Assembly (NCBI GenBank): GCA_040772005.1
Contig: JAXGYZ010000010.1
Coordinates: 1-64,000, forward strand
Origin: MWBF01 sp040772005
Lineage (GTDB): Bacteria > Chloroflexota > Anaerolineae > CG2-30-64-16
Length of the DNA stretch: 64,000 nt
Direction of reading: 5' to 3'
Shown here one piece after another: positions 8,355-19,400 of the stretch (position 1 is its first letter; each line of letters begins with the position of its first letter). Both the position numbers and the translations under genes were made by a program. The notes below the pieces were generated by a model that saw only the letters and a program-made list of their open reading frames with translations, was not told the origin of the DNA and did no database searches.

Positions 8355-10148
8355 ATGGCCAGGTATGTGCCCGAAAACTCGCTGGGGCCGGTCTCCGACC
8401 GGGCCCCCGGCACGGTCAGAGACCGGCCGGAGCAGAATTTACGGATGGGCTCCAAACGATGGATCAGCGTACTCATCCTGCTGGGCCTGCTGGCCGGTGT
8501 CGCAGCGCCGCTCGGTGTCATCGCGGCCGGCAAGAGCTATACGGCTGAACGGTTCGACGTCGAGTGGAACCTGCTCGCCGACGGCGTGCTGGATGTCACC
8601 GAGACCGTCGAGTTTCGCTTCGAGGGCGGTCCCTTCACCTATGTGTACCGTGAGCTGCCCGAGGATTATTCCGATGGCATCTCCAACATCCAGGTCAGTC
8701 TTGACGGCCAGCCCCTGCCGCAGGGCGAGGGCGCAGGCCAGTTTGAAGTTTCCGGCAGCGATCCGGTCAAGATTACCTGGCACCTGCCTCCTACCTCGGA
8801 TGCAACGCATGTCTTCCAACTGAAATACTGGGTCGCGGGCGTAGTGCGGCAGGAGGCGGATGCAGACCTGTTCCTCTGGAATGCATTGCCCACCGATTAC
8901 GAGTATCGCATCGCGAGCAGCACGGTCCGCCTGACCTATCTCCCCGGTGCGCAGCCCAGCGGCCCCGTCGAGGTGCGCCGCGGCCGCGCCGAGGTGACGG
9001 AAGCGGACGGCCAGATTGTCTTCACCACCTCCAATCTGGAGCCTGACACGCCGCTGACCGTAGCGGTCCCGTTCGCCGCGGGCAGCCTCATCTCGACTGC
9101 GCCTATCTGGCAGGCGCGCGCACAGGCAGCCCGCGCCGCCATGCCGGGCGTCCTGGGCGCCACCCTGGCCGTGCTGGCAGCTGGACTTGCCGCCCTGTAT
9201 GCCCTCTGGGCACGCGGCCGCCGCGGCGTGAGTCTGCCCGATGTACCGCTGCGGGCCTCGACGCTGCCGGGTAACCTGCCGCCCGCGCTGGCCGGCACCT
9301 TGACGGCCTCTGCAAGCAAGCCCACGGCGAACCATGCACTTGCGACGCTGTTCAGCCTGGCACAGCGCGGGGTGCTGAGCATCGAGGAATCGCCGGAGAA
9401 GACCTGGTACCGGCCCCGTAATTTCGTGGTCCGCCTGGTCGACCCCGACGCGACCGACCTCCGGCAGCACGAGGCGGCGCTGCTCGACCTCATGTACAGC
9501 ACGAAGTCTGGTCGCAGCGAAACCGTCAAGCTGTCGGAACTGGGCCAGCGCCTGGGCAGCAAGTTCAGCCGCTTCTCCGACCCGCTGCTCGCGGAGCTTG
9601 AGGATGCCCGCCTGCTGGACCCGGCGCGGCGCGCGCTCAGCCAGCGGTTCATGGTGATCGGTGTCGCGCTCCTGGTTGCCATCCTGCCGCTATTGGCGCT
9701 GGCCATCCTCCTGCTGGATCGCTTCGGGCCTTACGGATTCCTGGTGGCTGCGGCGGTGTTCGTGCTCAGCATGGCCGCCTTCATCCTCTCCGGTACGTAT
9801 TCGCCGCTCTCGGACGAGGGCGCGCGCGAGGCAGTGCGCTGGCAGGGCTTTGCGAACTACCTGAAGGATGTGACCAAAGGCCGTGAGCTTGCCTGGGACG
9901 TGCGCCTGTTCGACCGCTACCTGCCCTATGCCGCCGCGGTCGGGCTGGCCGGGGGCTGGGCCAAGGCCTTCCAGAAGCGGGGCGGCGCGGAGATTCCGGG
10001 CTGGTTCCACGCGTTGACCAGCGCGCCCGATGGCAGCATGGGCGCGTTCGTGGCGATGATGTCTGCGGCAAACTCGACCGGTTCCTCCGGTGCGGGCGGC
10101 GCAGGTGCAGGCGGCGCGGGCGGCGGCGGCGGCAGCGGCGCAGGGTAA
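8355..10148 (+). CDS. DUF2207 domain-containing membrane protein
   Basis: A predicted 597-aa membrane protein with an extracytoplasmic DUF2207 domain. Its opening SYTAERFDVEWNLLADGVLDV and the segment ETVEFRFEGGPFTYVYRELPE are typical of the family. A hydrophobic segment at nt 8460-8530 precedes this domain. Further helices lie near nt 9150-9210 and as a pair near nt 9650-9790. The protein ends in a Gly/Ala/Ser-rich tail (GAGGAGAGGAGGGGGSG), a family hallmark. I chose the ATG at 8355 because ggaggg lies 4 nt upstream. The ATG at 8445 (MGSKRWISVLILLGLL) would start directly at the signal helix. An inverted repeat (ggccggtctc 8386-8395, gagaccggcc 8419-8428) falls between these two starts. Function of the family is not established. 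Confidence 0.85.
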   Translation: MARYVPENSLGPVSDRAPGTVRDRPEQNLRMGSKRWISVLILLGLLAGVAAPLGVIAAGKSYTAERFDVEWNLLADGVLDVTETVEFRFEGGPFTYVYRELPEDYSDGISNIQVSLDGQPLPQGEGAGQFEVSGSDPVKITWHLPPTSDATHVFQLKYWVAGVVRQEADADLFLWNALPTDYEYRIASSTVRLTYLPGAQPSGPVEVRRGRAEVTEADGQIVFTTSNLEPDTPLTVAVPFAAGSLISTAPIWQARAQAARAAMPGVLGATLAVLAAGLAALYALWARGRRGVSLPDVPLRASTLPGNLPPALAGTLTASASKPTANHALATLFSLAQRGVLSIEESPEKTWYRPRNFVVRLVDPDATDLRQHEAALLDLMYSTKSGRSETVKLSELGQRLGSKFSRFSDPLLAELEDARLLDPARRALSQRFMVIGVALLVAILPLLALAILLLDRFGPYGFLVAAAVFVLSMAAFILSGTYSPLSDEGAREAVRWQGFANYLKDVTKGRELAWDVRLFDRYLPYAAAVGLAGGWAKAFQKRGGAEIPGWFHALTSAPDGSMGAFVAMMSAANSTGSSGAGGAGAGGAGGGGGSGAG

Positions 10149-10158
10149 TGGACGCGAC

Positions 10159-10232
10159 AACGGGCGGCCGTGCGACTGCCCTGGTGCCGCATGACCGCCC
10201 GTTATCTTGCAGGCCGGCGCACTCGCCGGCCT
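10159..10232. terminator. Two hairpins between convergent genes
   Basis: aacgggcgg (10159-10167) pairs with ccgcccgtt (10195-10203). aggccggcg (10211-10219) pairs with cgccggcct (10224-10232), which is followed by ttt. They occupy the whole gap between the convergent DUF2207 and five-cohesin genes, so a bidirectional termination role is reasonable. The T-tract is too short to be certain. Confidence 0.45.
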
Positions 10233-10233
10233 T

Positions 10234-13200
10234 TCACTTCCTCAAGAGCAAGGCCACAATCCCTTCGAAGAGCGCCTCCAGGCGCGCACGCCAGGACGGC
10301 TGCGCCAGCGTCGTCTGACTGATGATGATGCTCGTCCCATTGCTGTCGCCGTCGGGGTCATGGTTGGCTGTGGCATCGTAGGGCAAGGTCGCGTGCGTGA
10401 TCTTGGTGACTGTAAATGTCACTTTGGTGAGCGACAGTGGCAGCTTGGTGGCAGTCACCGTGCATGTGCCTGCCGGGCCGGTCTTGCAGGTACGGATGAC
10501 ACCGGGCGCATTGCTGAACTCACCCGAGACCGTGGCGCTCCCCACCGGCTGGTGCGTTTGGTTGTGCACCAGGACCGTGACGTTGGCCTGCCAGTCTTTC
10601 TTGCCCACAACGACTGTCGCATCCAGATCGCCAATGTGAACGGCGCTGACGGGCGTTGCCGTTGCGGTCGGGGTGGCGGTCGCAGTTGATGTCGCGGTTG
10701 CTGTGGCCGTAGCCGTCGCGGTTTCTGTCGGGGTTGCCGTCGAAGTTGCGGTGGCCGTAGCCGTTGCGGTCTCCGTGGGTATCGGTGTTTCGGTCGGAGT
10801 CAAGGTGATTGTCGGCGTCTCGGTATGTGTCGGGACCGGCGTTTCGGTAGGTGTCAGTGTTACGGTCGGCGTCTCAGTAGGTGTGCCGGTTTCCGTTGCG
10901 GTGGCGGTGGCCGTCGGCGTCAGCGTCTCCGTCGGAGTGTTTGTCATGGTCGGCGTGGAAGTCGGGGTGCCGGTCTCCGTCGGCGTGGCGGTGGCCGTCG
11001 GCGTGGAAGTTGTCGTCGGCGACGCCGTCGGCGTGGACGTTACGGTCGGGACCGGCGTGTAAGTTGCCGTAGGTGACGCCGTGGGTGTGGCGGGGGCAAC
11101 ACACGGCACGCGCAGCTCGCCGTGCCGCGCCGTGGAGGTGATGGGGGCTTCGGCTGTCGAGACAAAGTTTTCGACGTTGATCGTCAGCGCGGTCTTCACG
11201 TCACACGCCAGGCTCGCCGCGACGAAGTCTATCTCGAGGAATTGCCCCGTGCCGCTGAAGCCTTGCTGTGCCAGCAGGTTGGCGCGCACTGTGCCCGTGC
11301 CGGCCGGTATGAAGCAGAAACCTCCGGTGCTTTCCGGGATCAGGTCATTGCGCACGCGGCATCCGGTCGCCTGCACCACCGCCAGGTCGAAGCGAAATGT
11401 GATGCTGGCGGCCCCGAGGCTGGTCACTCCCTCGATCCACACCGGCACCGTCTGCGTGGTCCCCCGTCCGAAGATGTAGAGCCCGCTGCCCTCCGGCGGG
11501 CCGATGAGGATGCGGGGCGCCGCAATCGGAGAGCCGATGAGCACCGAGTTATCATTGGCCTGCCAGGTACGCGGCTCGCCAAGTGGTCCGGTGATGGCAT
11601 CCAGGTTCAGGTCCAACGGGCTGGATTTCCCCGCGCCCGCGCTGGAAGTCGCCTCGAAGGTCAGGGTGAAAGGTGTCACGGTGCCGGACAGCCCCTCGGC
11701 TGAGACCAGGTTGAAGCGCACGAGGCCGGCTGGGAGATCGTGCTGGGCGTTGCAGTAGCCCATGAACGCCAGGTCTGCGGACGCCCGCAGGCAGCGCGTC
11801 GGCCGCAGCACAGAGGGGTCGTAATGCACCGTGCCGCTCAGGCTGCCGATGGCTTTGTCCGGCGCAATCCCGCTCAAGGTGATTGGCAGATTGAGGCTGG
11901 CGCCTGCGGGCAGCGAATATCCTCCGGCAGGCGCGCCTGCAAACCCCAGGAGCACTTCTGTGCCGCCTTCGATTTCGCCAAATAACTGAATTTGCCCGCC
12001 CATCGTGCTGTAAGGTATCAACTCGCCGGCGAGGTTCGCGAAGTTGAAGACTTCGAACTGGAGCGCTGAGTAAAGGCCGCCATGCGCCTCCGGGTGGCGG
12101 CGGAAGGTCAGCATCGCGATGTCGGTCGTAGCGGCCAGAGGCTCGCTGGCGAGCACCGTTAGACGCACGAGGCCCGGCTCACCCGTCGCGTTGCAGACAG
12201 CGTTGGAAAGTCCGGCCGCAAACTGGCAGGTCTCGACCAGCACCACGTTCTGGTCGTAGCGGACGCCCCAGCTCCCTGCTGCCAGCTCCGTGCCTCTATC
12301 CAGGAAGACATGCACACTCACGCGCGCATCGCCGTAAAGGTTCTGTGTGGCCGGCTCAAGGCGGAGAAGCGGGAGCGCGGGGCCCGGATCCGACAGCACG
12401 TCGATGGACTGGTTGATGATGCGCACCGGTATCGGCACGCCGGACGGCGTGTTGAATGCCTCGATGGTCAGGTTCAGGGGGCTGCTGCCGCTGCCCGCAG
12501 CCGTGAAGTCCACCTCGAACGCCACCAGCGATCCGGAGATGCCGGCAGCCGAAAGCAGGTTGGCAGCCACGTGGTCGTCGTGGAGCGCGCAGGTGCCGAA
12601 CGCGCTGCCATCGTTTGTCGTAATGGGTCGGCAGGCGAGCGGGCGCACGACGGCCGGGTTGAAGGCCAGCGAGAACGTGGCCGAGCCGAGGCCCGTGACG
12701 CCGGTGACCCAGATGGGCACCGTCGTGGTCAGCCCGCGGGTGACTTCGAAGGACTTTGATTGCTCTGGTGGACCCACATACACGACGGTGCCCGTGGCAA
12801 CTGGCTTCAGGACCCGGATCGTGCTGCCGAGGGCCTGGGAGGTCATGGTGTTACCCTGCGAGTCGGCTATGTTTTCGATCAGCGGCGTCACCGGATTGGA
12901 CTGGTTTAGCTTGGGGCTTGTGGCCGTCTCGAAGGTGACATCGAACAGGGTTGCATCCCCCATGATTCCAGTGCCGGCCAGGACATTGAACCGGATGAGG
13001 CCGTTCGTCGTGTCATAGGTTGCATTGCAGTAGCCGCCCGGTCCGCCGGGCCGCGCAACACAGGCCGTCGGGCGCAGCTCGGTAGGGTTGTAGCGGATCA
13101 ATGCGGAAATGGCTGAAAGCGGCAGCGCGCCGGTGACATTGATTCCGATGGGCAGGCTGATGCTGCTGCCCTGGACAAGTTGATATGTATACGGCGCCGC

Positions 13201-13392
13201 GCCTACCGTCAAGGTGACCTGATAGGTCGTGTCAAGCTCGACGGTGGGCCGCGCCGCAGCGGAGGGGGCAATCAGGAGGAGCACGGCGACCAGCGCGGTG
13301 AGGAGCGCGATGATGGGTGCGATGCCGGGCATGCCGGTCAGCGTGCTGCCTCTCCGGTTCATGTTCTCTTGTGGTGCGGCAGGCATTGTCAT
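10234..13392 (-). CDS. Secreted protein with five cohesin-like domains and a PT-rich linker
   Basis: A 1,052-aa exported protein. The ATG at 13392 (MTMPAAPQEN) has gggggag 5 nt upstream and is preferred over the ATG at 13416. A signal/anchor helix (IAPIIALLTALVAVLLLIAP) is followed by five cohesin-like beta-sandwiches at roughly residues 55-155, 200-300, 345-435, 478-580 and 625-730. Each has a strand ending in a YDP-like motif, then a Cys, then a second Cys 10-14 residues later, and a closing LFDVTFE-like strand. A Pro/Thr/Ser/Glu linker of about 145 residues (768-915) follows, then an Ig-like domain (VHIGDLDATVVVGKKDWQAN) and a short amphipathic C-terminal tail. By analogy with scaffoldins it could present docking sites. 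It lies directly downstream of a dockerin-bearing giant protein on the same strand (27-nt gap). Confidence 0.85.
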   Translation of the reverse strand: MTMPAAPQENMNRRGSTLTGMPGIAPIIALLTALVAVLLLIAPSAAARPTVELDTTYQVTLTVGAAPYTYQLVQGSSISLPIGINVTGALPLSAISALIRYNPTELRPTACVARPGGPGGYCNATYDTTNGLIRFNVLAGTGIMGDATLFDVTFETATSPKLNQSNPVTPLIENIADSQGNTMTSQALGSTIRVLKPVATGTVVYVGPPEQSKSFEVTRGLTTTVPIWVTGVTGLGSATFSLAFNPAVVRPLACRPITTNDGSAFGTCALHDDHVAANLLSAAGISGSLVAFEVDFTAAGSGSSPLNLTIEAFNTPSGVPIPVRIINQSIDVLSDPGPALPLLRLEPATQNLYGDARVSVHVFLDRGTELAAGSWGVRYDQNVVLVETCQFAAGLSNAVCNATGEPGLVRLTVLASEPLAATTDIAMLTFRRHPEAHGGLYSALQFEVFNFANLAGELIPYSTMGGQIQLFGEIEGGTEVLLGFAGAPAGGYSLPAGASLNLPITLSGIAPDKAIGSLSGTVHYDPSVLRPTRCLRASADLAFMGYCNAQHDLPAGLVRFNLVSAEGLSGTVTPFTLTFEATSSAGAGKSSPLDLNLDAITGPLGEPRTWQANDNSVLIGSPIAAPRILIGPPEGSGLYIFGRGTTQTVPVWIEGVTSLGAASITFRFDLAVVQATGCRVRNDLIPESTGGFCFIPAGTGTVRANLLAQQGFSGTGQFLEIDFVAASLACDVKTALTINVENFVSTAEAPITSTARHGELRVPCVAPATPTASPTATYTPVPTVTSTPTASPTTTSTPTATATPTETGTPTSTPTMTNTPTETLTPTATATATETGTPTETPTVTLTPTETPVPTHTETPTITLTPTETPIPTETATATATATSTATPTETATATATATATSTATATPTATATPVSAVHIGDLDATVVVGKKDWQANVTVLVHNQTHQPVGSATVSGEFSNAPGVIRTCKTGPAGTCTVTATKLPLSLTKVTFTVTKITHATLPYDATANHDPDGDSNGTSIIISQTTLAQPSWRARLEALFEGIVALLLRK
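10650..11090. repeat. Degenerate tandem repeats encoding the PT-rich linker
   Basis: Low-complexity DNA built from units such as gtcggcgtctccgtcgg, encoding TPTxTPTET-type repeats on the minus strand. The periodicity is coding (about 18-24 bases, degenerate), not a spacer-repeat array. It is prone to length variation and assembly collapse. Confidence 0.8.
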
Positions 13393-13419
13393 CGTGCTCC
13401 CCCTGTTACAGCGCATCTG

Positions 13420-16400
13420 CTATTCCGACTCGACCGCCGGCGGCTCCGTCGGCTCAGGTTCACTGGCCGGAGTCTCCGTCGTCGGCAAAGTTTCGGGTTC
13501 GGTCATCGACTCGTCCACCGGCGCAGCCGGTGCGGGTTCGACGATCGGTTCCGGCGCCAGCGGAGGCAGCATGTTCTCCGGGATGAACTCGGGCACGCTC
13601 GTGGGCTCCGGTGAAGCTAACGACCCGGTGACGATGAGCGGGAGGTAGATGGGCTTCGGTGTCGCCGGCTCGTCATCACCTGGCACGGTGAGCTCGGGCC
13701 GCAGGGCGTTCAGGTCCACGTCGAAGGCGGCCTCCACGGCCAGTTCGGCCAGCGGGACGCCCTGTGAGAGTTGCTCTGCAAACGCTGCGTCCAACACCTG
13801 GAAGCGTACTTCGGCCAGCGGAGCCGCTTCTACGATACCGCCGGTTGTGATGCCGGTGTATCGGACCGTGTTCTCCGCATAGTCCGGGTTGCACGCTGCC
13901 AGATCAAGTCGACCGGCTGGGTTGTCGCTGCAGCTCACGACTGCGACACGGGTCGGGTCGTAGGCCAGATTGAGGACCATCGCTCCTAGCGGTGCATACG
14001 GTGACTCCGCCACCACGCGCACCAGCCACTCGTTGCCGTCAGGCTGCTGTTCGAGCCGGAAGAAAGCCGGTTGTGCAGCGTCCAGCGCCGGGTCAGCCAC
14101 GGCTGCCGCAGGCCCGGCCGCGGGACAACTTGCCAGCGCGACGTCGCACATCAGGATGCGGAGCGCATCTGTCGAGTTGCAGCGGCCATCCTGCGTGACA
14201 TCGCACAGCGGCAGATACACGGTGCCCGGTCCGGGCGGCCATGTAGTCACGCCGAGCGTCAGCCCGACATCATACTTCAGCACCAGCAGGGCATCCGCAG
14301 AGTCGCGGCGGCCGCTCACGTTCACGTCGCCCAGCGGGTAGCTGCCGGGGCCGCTGACATCCACCGTCACGACATAACGGCTGCCGGTGTCGTCGATCCG
14401 ATAGGCCTGGTAACTGACGCCGTTCGCGTCGCGCAGCACCGCGGGCACACCGTTCACAGTGAAGCTGATCGTTTCTGCAAGGCGGGCTGTGTCAATCGCT
14501 GTGGGGGTGACGCCCGGGTCGTAATAGCTGAGCGGCACTGCCAGCGCGTAGTTGTAGCCTGTGCCCGTGATGGGCGCGATCTCGGTCGTAACCACCCCGC
14601 CCCTCGGCAGAATGGCCGTCAGCGTCCCGTTTTCCATGGCCGCGCCATCGCGCAGCGCCACGCCGTAGAACAGTGCATCCGGCTGGGGCATGGCTGCCGG
14701 ATCCGCAGTCGCAGGCGTAGCCGCAAGCGTAGCGACGCTCGCTGTCTCCTCCGGGGACAGGTCTTGCATCTGTCCGAGACCCTGCTCTGCGACTTCCGCG
14801 TCTGCTGCCGCGGCCGTGCCTGCATACGCATAGGTCTGGAAGTAGATGTAGATGTCGTCCACGTCCTGCAGGAAGCGGTCAATGCCCTTGTCGGGATCGG
14901 ACAGCAGCGTGGCGCCGGGGATGACCAGCACCCATTTGCTGTTCCAGACCGACCGCCCGATGAGCCGTGTGTCGGTATTCAGCTCGGTCGGCTCGAAGTC
15001 TGCGGTGTATGGGTAAGCCCGCATGTCTGCATACGGCTTGACCTTCAGGAACTGCCCTTGCAGCCCGTCGATGCTGGGAATCCACTTCGGATTCTGCATG
15101 TCGGCCCGCGTGATCGGGTAGGGGACGGGCAGGAGCTGCTCGGTCACGTTCCAGTACCGCAGCACACCTTCCGTGTTCCGTGGCCGGATGACGTCCTGGC
15201 CGCCGGGCAACAGATACACGCGCGGGGTCTGGCTCAGGCGGCTTGTGTCGTAGCCCTCGAACCAGATGCCGACGTTGGCAATCTTGGTCGCGAACTGTGT
15301 CGCGCTGTAGGCGCTGTCGCCGGGGCCCAGCGGGTTGCCGAAGTAGTTCAGCCGCCGGGTGATGGTCGAGCCGAACGGGATGACCAGCCCGGGTTCCGGC
15401 CCGACGGAGCCGTAGGGCCGCTTGGCGAGTTCAGCCACGACCGGCTCGCCGTAGATGTTGGGCGTGTAGTAGCGCGCCAGCGTCTGCCGCCAGGCGGCAT
15501 CCGACTCGTCGCGCAGCCGGAATAGCTCTTGGCGCAGCGAGAACCGGTTCGCCTCGGCCTGTGGGTTGTTGAAGCCCATCTGGCCTTTCAGCACCACGAA
15601 GTTGTCACGCATCTTGCCGAGCGGCTCTGCCAGCCCGCCCGATCCGACGATCGGTTCGACATCCCAGGGGCCGGTTGTCCAGCGCAGCTCGCCCAGCGAG
15701 CGGGTCGCGACGATATCGCGCAGGAACTTGCCGCCGGCCGCCGGGTCCTCGCCCTGCAGGTTGGTCTCGTAGTCGTAGGCCGCCGCAGTCAGGTAGACGT
15801 AGGTTTGTGCCAGGTCGAACTGCTGTCGGTACTTGAGCAGCGCGTCGTTCTGGTACATCCGGTATGCCATGTCGCCGTAGCGCTGTTCAGCAATCTGCCC
15901 GGCCCACCGCTTACGCAGCCGGATCAGGTCCTGGAGCTTGCGGAAGCCGAGCTGCACCTCTGCCTTGTAGTCGTCGAATGCGCCGTAGTAGTTGTCGACG
16001 GCCAGGTACAGGCTGAGACGCAGCGTGCGTTCCTCGCGCAGCAGGCCATTCATCTCATAGCCCATCTGCTTGAGTTCCATATCGGCGTCCTCGTCGAACA
16101 TGCCGATGGCCGCCGCGGTCTCGATCGCTTGCTTGCTCCCTTCGATGATGCTCTTCGTCAGCGAGAGCTGGCTCTCCAGCGTGTCCATCGCGTCCTTAAA
16201 CGCGAAGCCCGCCATCATGGCGGTAAGGCGTGCCATGAACCCCATATCGTTGTCGATGCCGACCACAAAAGGCTGGCCCATGGCTGTCGCCCAGCTCTTG
16301 TCGTAGATGCTGGTCTTGATGATGTCGTAGATGTCCTTCCCTATCTCGATGCCGTGGACGGTCTCGTCGAGCGCCAGGAGGGTGGCCTTGGTCGCGGCAT

Positions 16401-19400
16401 CCAGAGAGTTCTTCGTCCGCAGGTACTCGGCCTTGTCCTTCATGGCCTCGTAGTGTTGTTCGAGGGCTTCGACATGGTTGTTGTAGGCCACGGCCGCAGT
16501 CTCGTATTCGGTCTTTGCGTCGTAGACCCCCCACATCTTGCGCTGGATCTCGCCCCAGGCCTTACGCGCGCTGTCGTCGGGCCACGATAACGGCTTGTAC
16601 CGGCCGAAGCCGGCATCCAGGCCGATGCCCACGGTATAGTCGAGCACGAGGTTCTCCGTGGGCATGACCGACTGGCAGACGTCCTCGACTTTGAACGGCT
16701 GGCCGTAGACGTAGCCGGTCAGGGTTGTCACGTAGTTGCCCAGGCACTCCATCGGCGCGAACTCGAGGACGTACGAGGCCGTCTCGGTCGGGCACTCTCC
16801 GGCTGCAAGCTCCTGCTCGCTGCACCGCATCTCGGAGTCCGTGATCTCGGTGCGGTCGATGAGATCGTAGTTGTAGATGTCCGGCCCGTCATAGCCGGTC
16901 GGGTAGGTCCCGTTCACGCCGATGTCGGCATCATAGGGGTAGCCGAAGATCTCGATCAGCTCGTTGACGCGTGCCCGGTCCTCGTCCATGATGCTCAGCG
17001 AGAAGTCGCGCAACTGGTCCTGCGCCTGCCGCTGCTGGAGTTTCACCTCGTTCGCATAGTCATACAGCTTCAGTGCATTGCTCAGGCTGCTCAACGAGCG
17101 CTGGTAGACCTGCTCGAAGTGGGTCAGCCCTTCCGTGGTGGGCGTTGTCTTGGTCAGCGCCGGGTCCAGGTCGAACAGCACGGCATCGCCCGTCAGGCCG
17201 AGCGGGTTCGCCAGGTTATCCGCGTTGTCGAGCTTGGCCTCGATGGCTGCGTATTGGTTGGCAATCTCGCTGATATCCATGACGGTCGTGCGGTCGATCT
17301 TCCGGAGGTCGGTGTAGCGGTCGTCCACGGGCGGGATGATCGCATTCGCAACGACCCAGTCGAAGTAGGCGCCCTGGCCTGCGCGTTCGGCCCAGTCCGC
17401 CACGCCCCAGGCACGCGCTGTATTGTCGGATGGGTCGATCTGCGTGTCGACGTACTCCTGGCTCGACGGGTCCGCATAGTATTTGCGGTACGTGAGGTCG
17501 ACGATTTCCGCACCCATGCGGGCCTTCTCCGCCGCCGCGGTGGCAAAGCGCCGCTCGTCGTAGTAATCCACTACGACCGGCGCGCCGGCCACGCTGATGG
17601 GCTCTGCGCGCGGCACCCAGGTGTAGTTCTGGTGCCGCAGCAGCTCATAGTACTTGGTCAGGGCGGTCAGGAACTGGCCCCAGGCATCGCCGTGGCCCTG
17701 CGGATACATGATGGCCGCATCGGCCTCGTTGACGAAGCCGTCCTGGTTGATGTCCTTGATGTTGTAGTTCATCACGTAGGCAACTTCACCGTCGCCGTTC
17801 GTGAAGTTCCAGGTCAGCCGGTTGTAGGTGGGCGCCGCGGCGACCCCGCCCAGCGTCTCATCGCGGCCGCGCAGCAGGGCCAGCTCCTCGTCGATCAGGC
17901 CGAACTGGTCGGCCCGGAACTGATTCGCGAAGGCAAACACTGCTGGCGCCCGGACTCCGAGGCTGCTGTTCGTGCCCAGCCCGACGGTCGGGTCGAGCGC
18001 ATCCATGTATGCATCGTTTGCCAGCAGCATGTAGAGGCTGGCGATGCGCGAGGTCACGTTGAGCAGTGCGGCATTGGCCCCCTGGTCGTTGACGCCCGCG
18101 TCAATCGAGAGGTCGCGTCCCCGGTCGAGCACCGTCTGGTAAGCTTCGATGAGTCCCATGTTGTTCAGGGTCTCAGGGTCGTTCGTCATGGCTACCGGCC
18201 CCTCATACCGCGGGCCGGCCTGCCGGATCATATCCACCGTGGTGTTGGTCGGCGCGCTCACGAAGTCGTCCACGCGGGTGTCGAACGGATTCAGCGCGTT
18301 CGTCACCCGCTTGATCCAGCCTTCGGCCAGTTGCGCCCGCAGTTCGGAAGGCTTCGCGGATGGATCGCCGGCGAACGCACTGTAGGTGTACTGGTTGCCG
18401 CAGACCGGGCAGGTCTTGTTCTTGTAGCGCACGATGACCCAGTTGTCTCGCAGCGTGGTCGGGTTCGCACCCTCGATGGTGATCTGCGGGCCAAGCGCCG
18501 TGCTGCCTTTCTCCGGCGTGGTCCACGATTGCCAGGGGTAGCTGGGCGGCGCAAGGCCGGGTGATACTGCCGTGTCATCGACCGCAGCGATCCACCATTC
18601 GAACTCGAAGTTGTCGGGCCGGCCGCCGAAGTCACCGGTGTGGCGGATGGTCAGCTTCTCATCGAACAGGTTGTCCGACTTGATGACCAGCAGGTTGCCG
18701 CGATAGGGGCTTTCCTCGCCCGCAGTGTTCCTGGCGCACTCCACCTTGATGACCTGGAGGGACACCGGCAGCCCGCCCAGCGAAGAATCGTTGTTATAGG
18801 CCAGGGTGATGTAGCCCGTGCCCGCGGCGTTGCCCGCGGTCAGCGCCTTGCCCTTGCCGAGCCCCTCGAAGGGTTCGGGGATGCCATCGGGCGTGTCCGT
18901 CACGCCGTCCACCTGCTCACCCTCGGCATAAGCCTCACCGATCTCGTTCAGCAGGTCAAGGGACGGCGTATCCTGCACTGCAATGAGCAGGGCATGATCG
19001 GGTTCGCCGTCGCGGAAGTAGGTGGGGTAGTCCGGGCAGTTCACCGAGAGCGCTGCAACTGGAGCGCCGATATCGACTGCCGGGACCGCGGTGCTGCCGG
19101 GCAGGTAGCCGGCGGTGTCGCGGCAGAGGTCCAGACCCCGCGGGTTCTGCGTCTTCCAGTAGAGGTTCTCGATGGTCTCCTGATAGGCGGTACACTCGTC
19201 GGTCTCGCTCGGGCAGAGGTCGAGCAGCCGCTGCTTGTCGGAATCCGACATCACGTTCAGCAGGAGCAGCGGATCGCCCTTGATGTATTCTGCGGAGGTG
19301 CCGTCGTAGTAGCCCTTGAAGACGAGCGTGCCGTTGGCTGCGTCGTCGCCGTCGATGTCGACCGCAGTGTCTCGGTAGATGATGCGGCTGCGCAGCGCGA

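Noticed and set aside
10673..11062. Plus-strand frame of VAVAVAVGVSV-type repeats
   Set aside because: It is the reverse complement of the PT-rich linker repeats in the cohesin-like protein.
10650..11090. Possible CRISPR-like array
   Set aside because: Units are degenerate, in frame and contiguous, with no unique spacers. They encode a Pro/Thr linker.
15000..18500. Resemblance of the giant protein's helical region to insecticidal toxin-complex subunits
   Set aside because: Only a general impression of long helices. I could not point to a specific toxin motif, so no such function is claimed.
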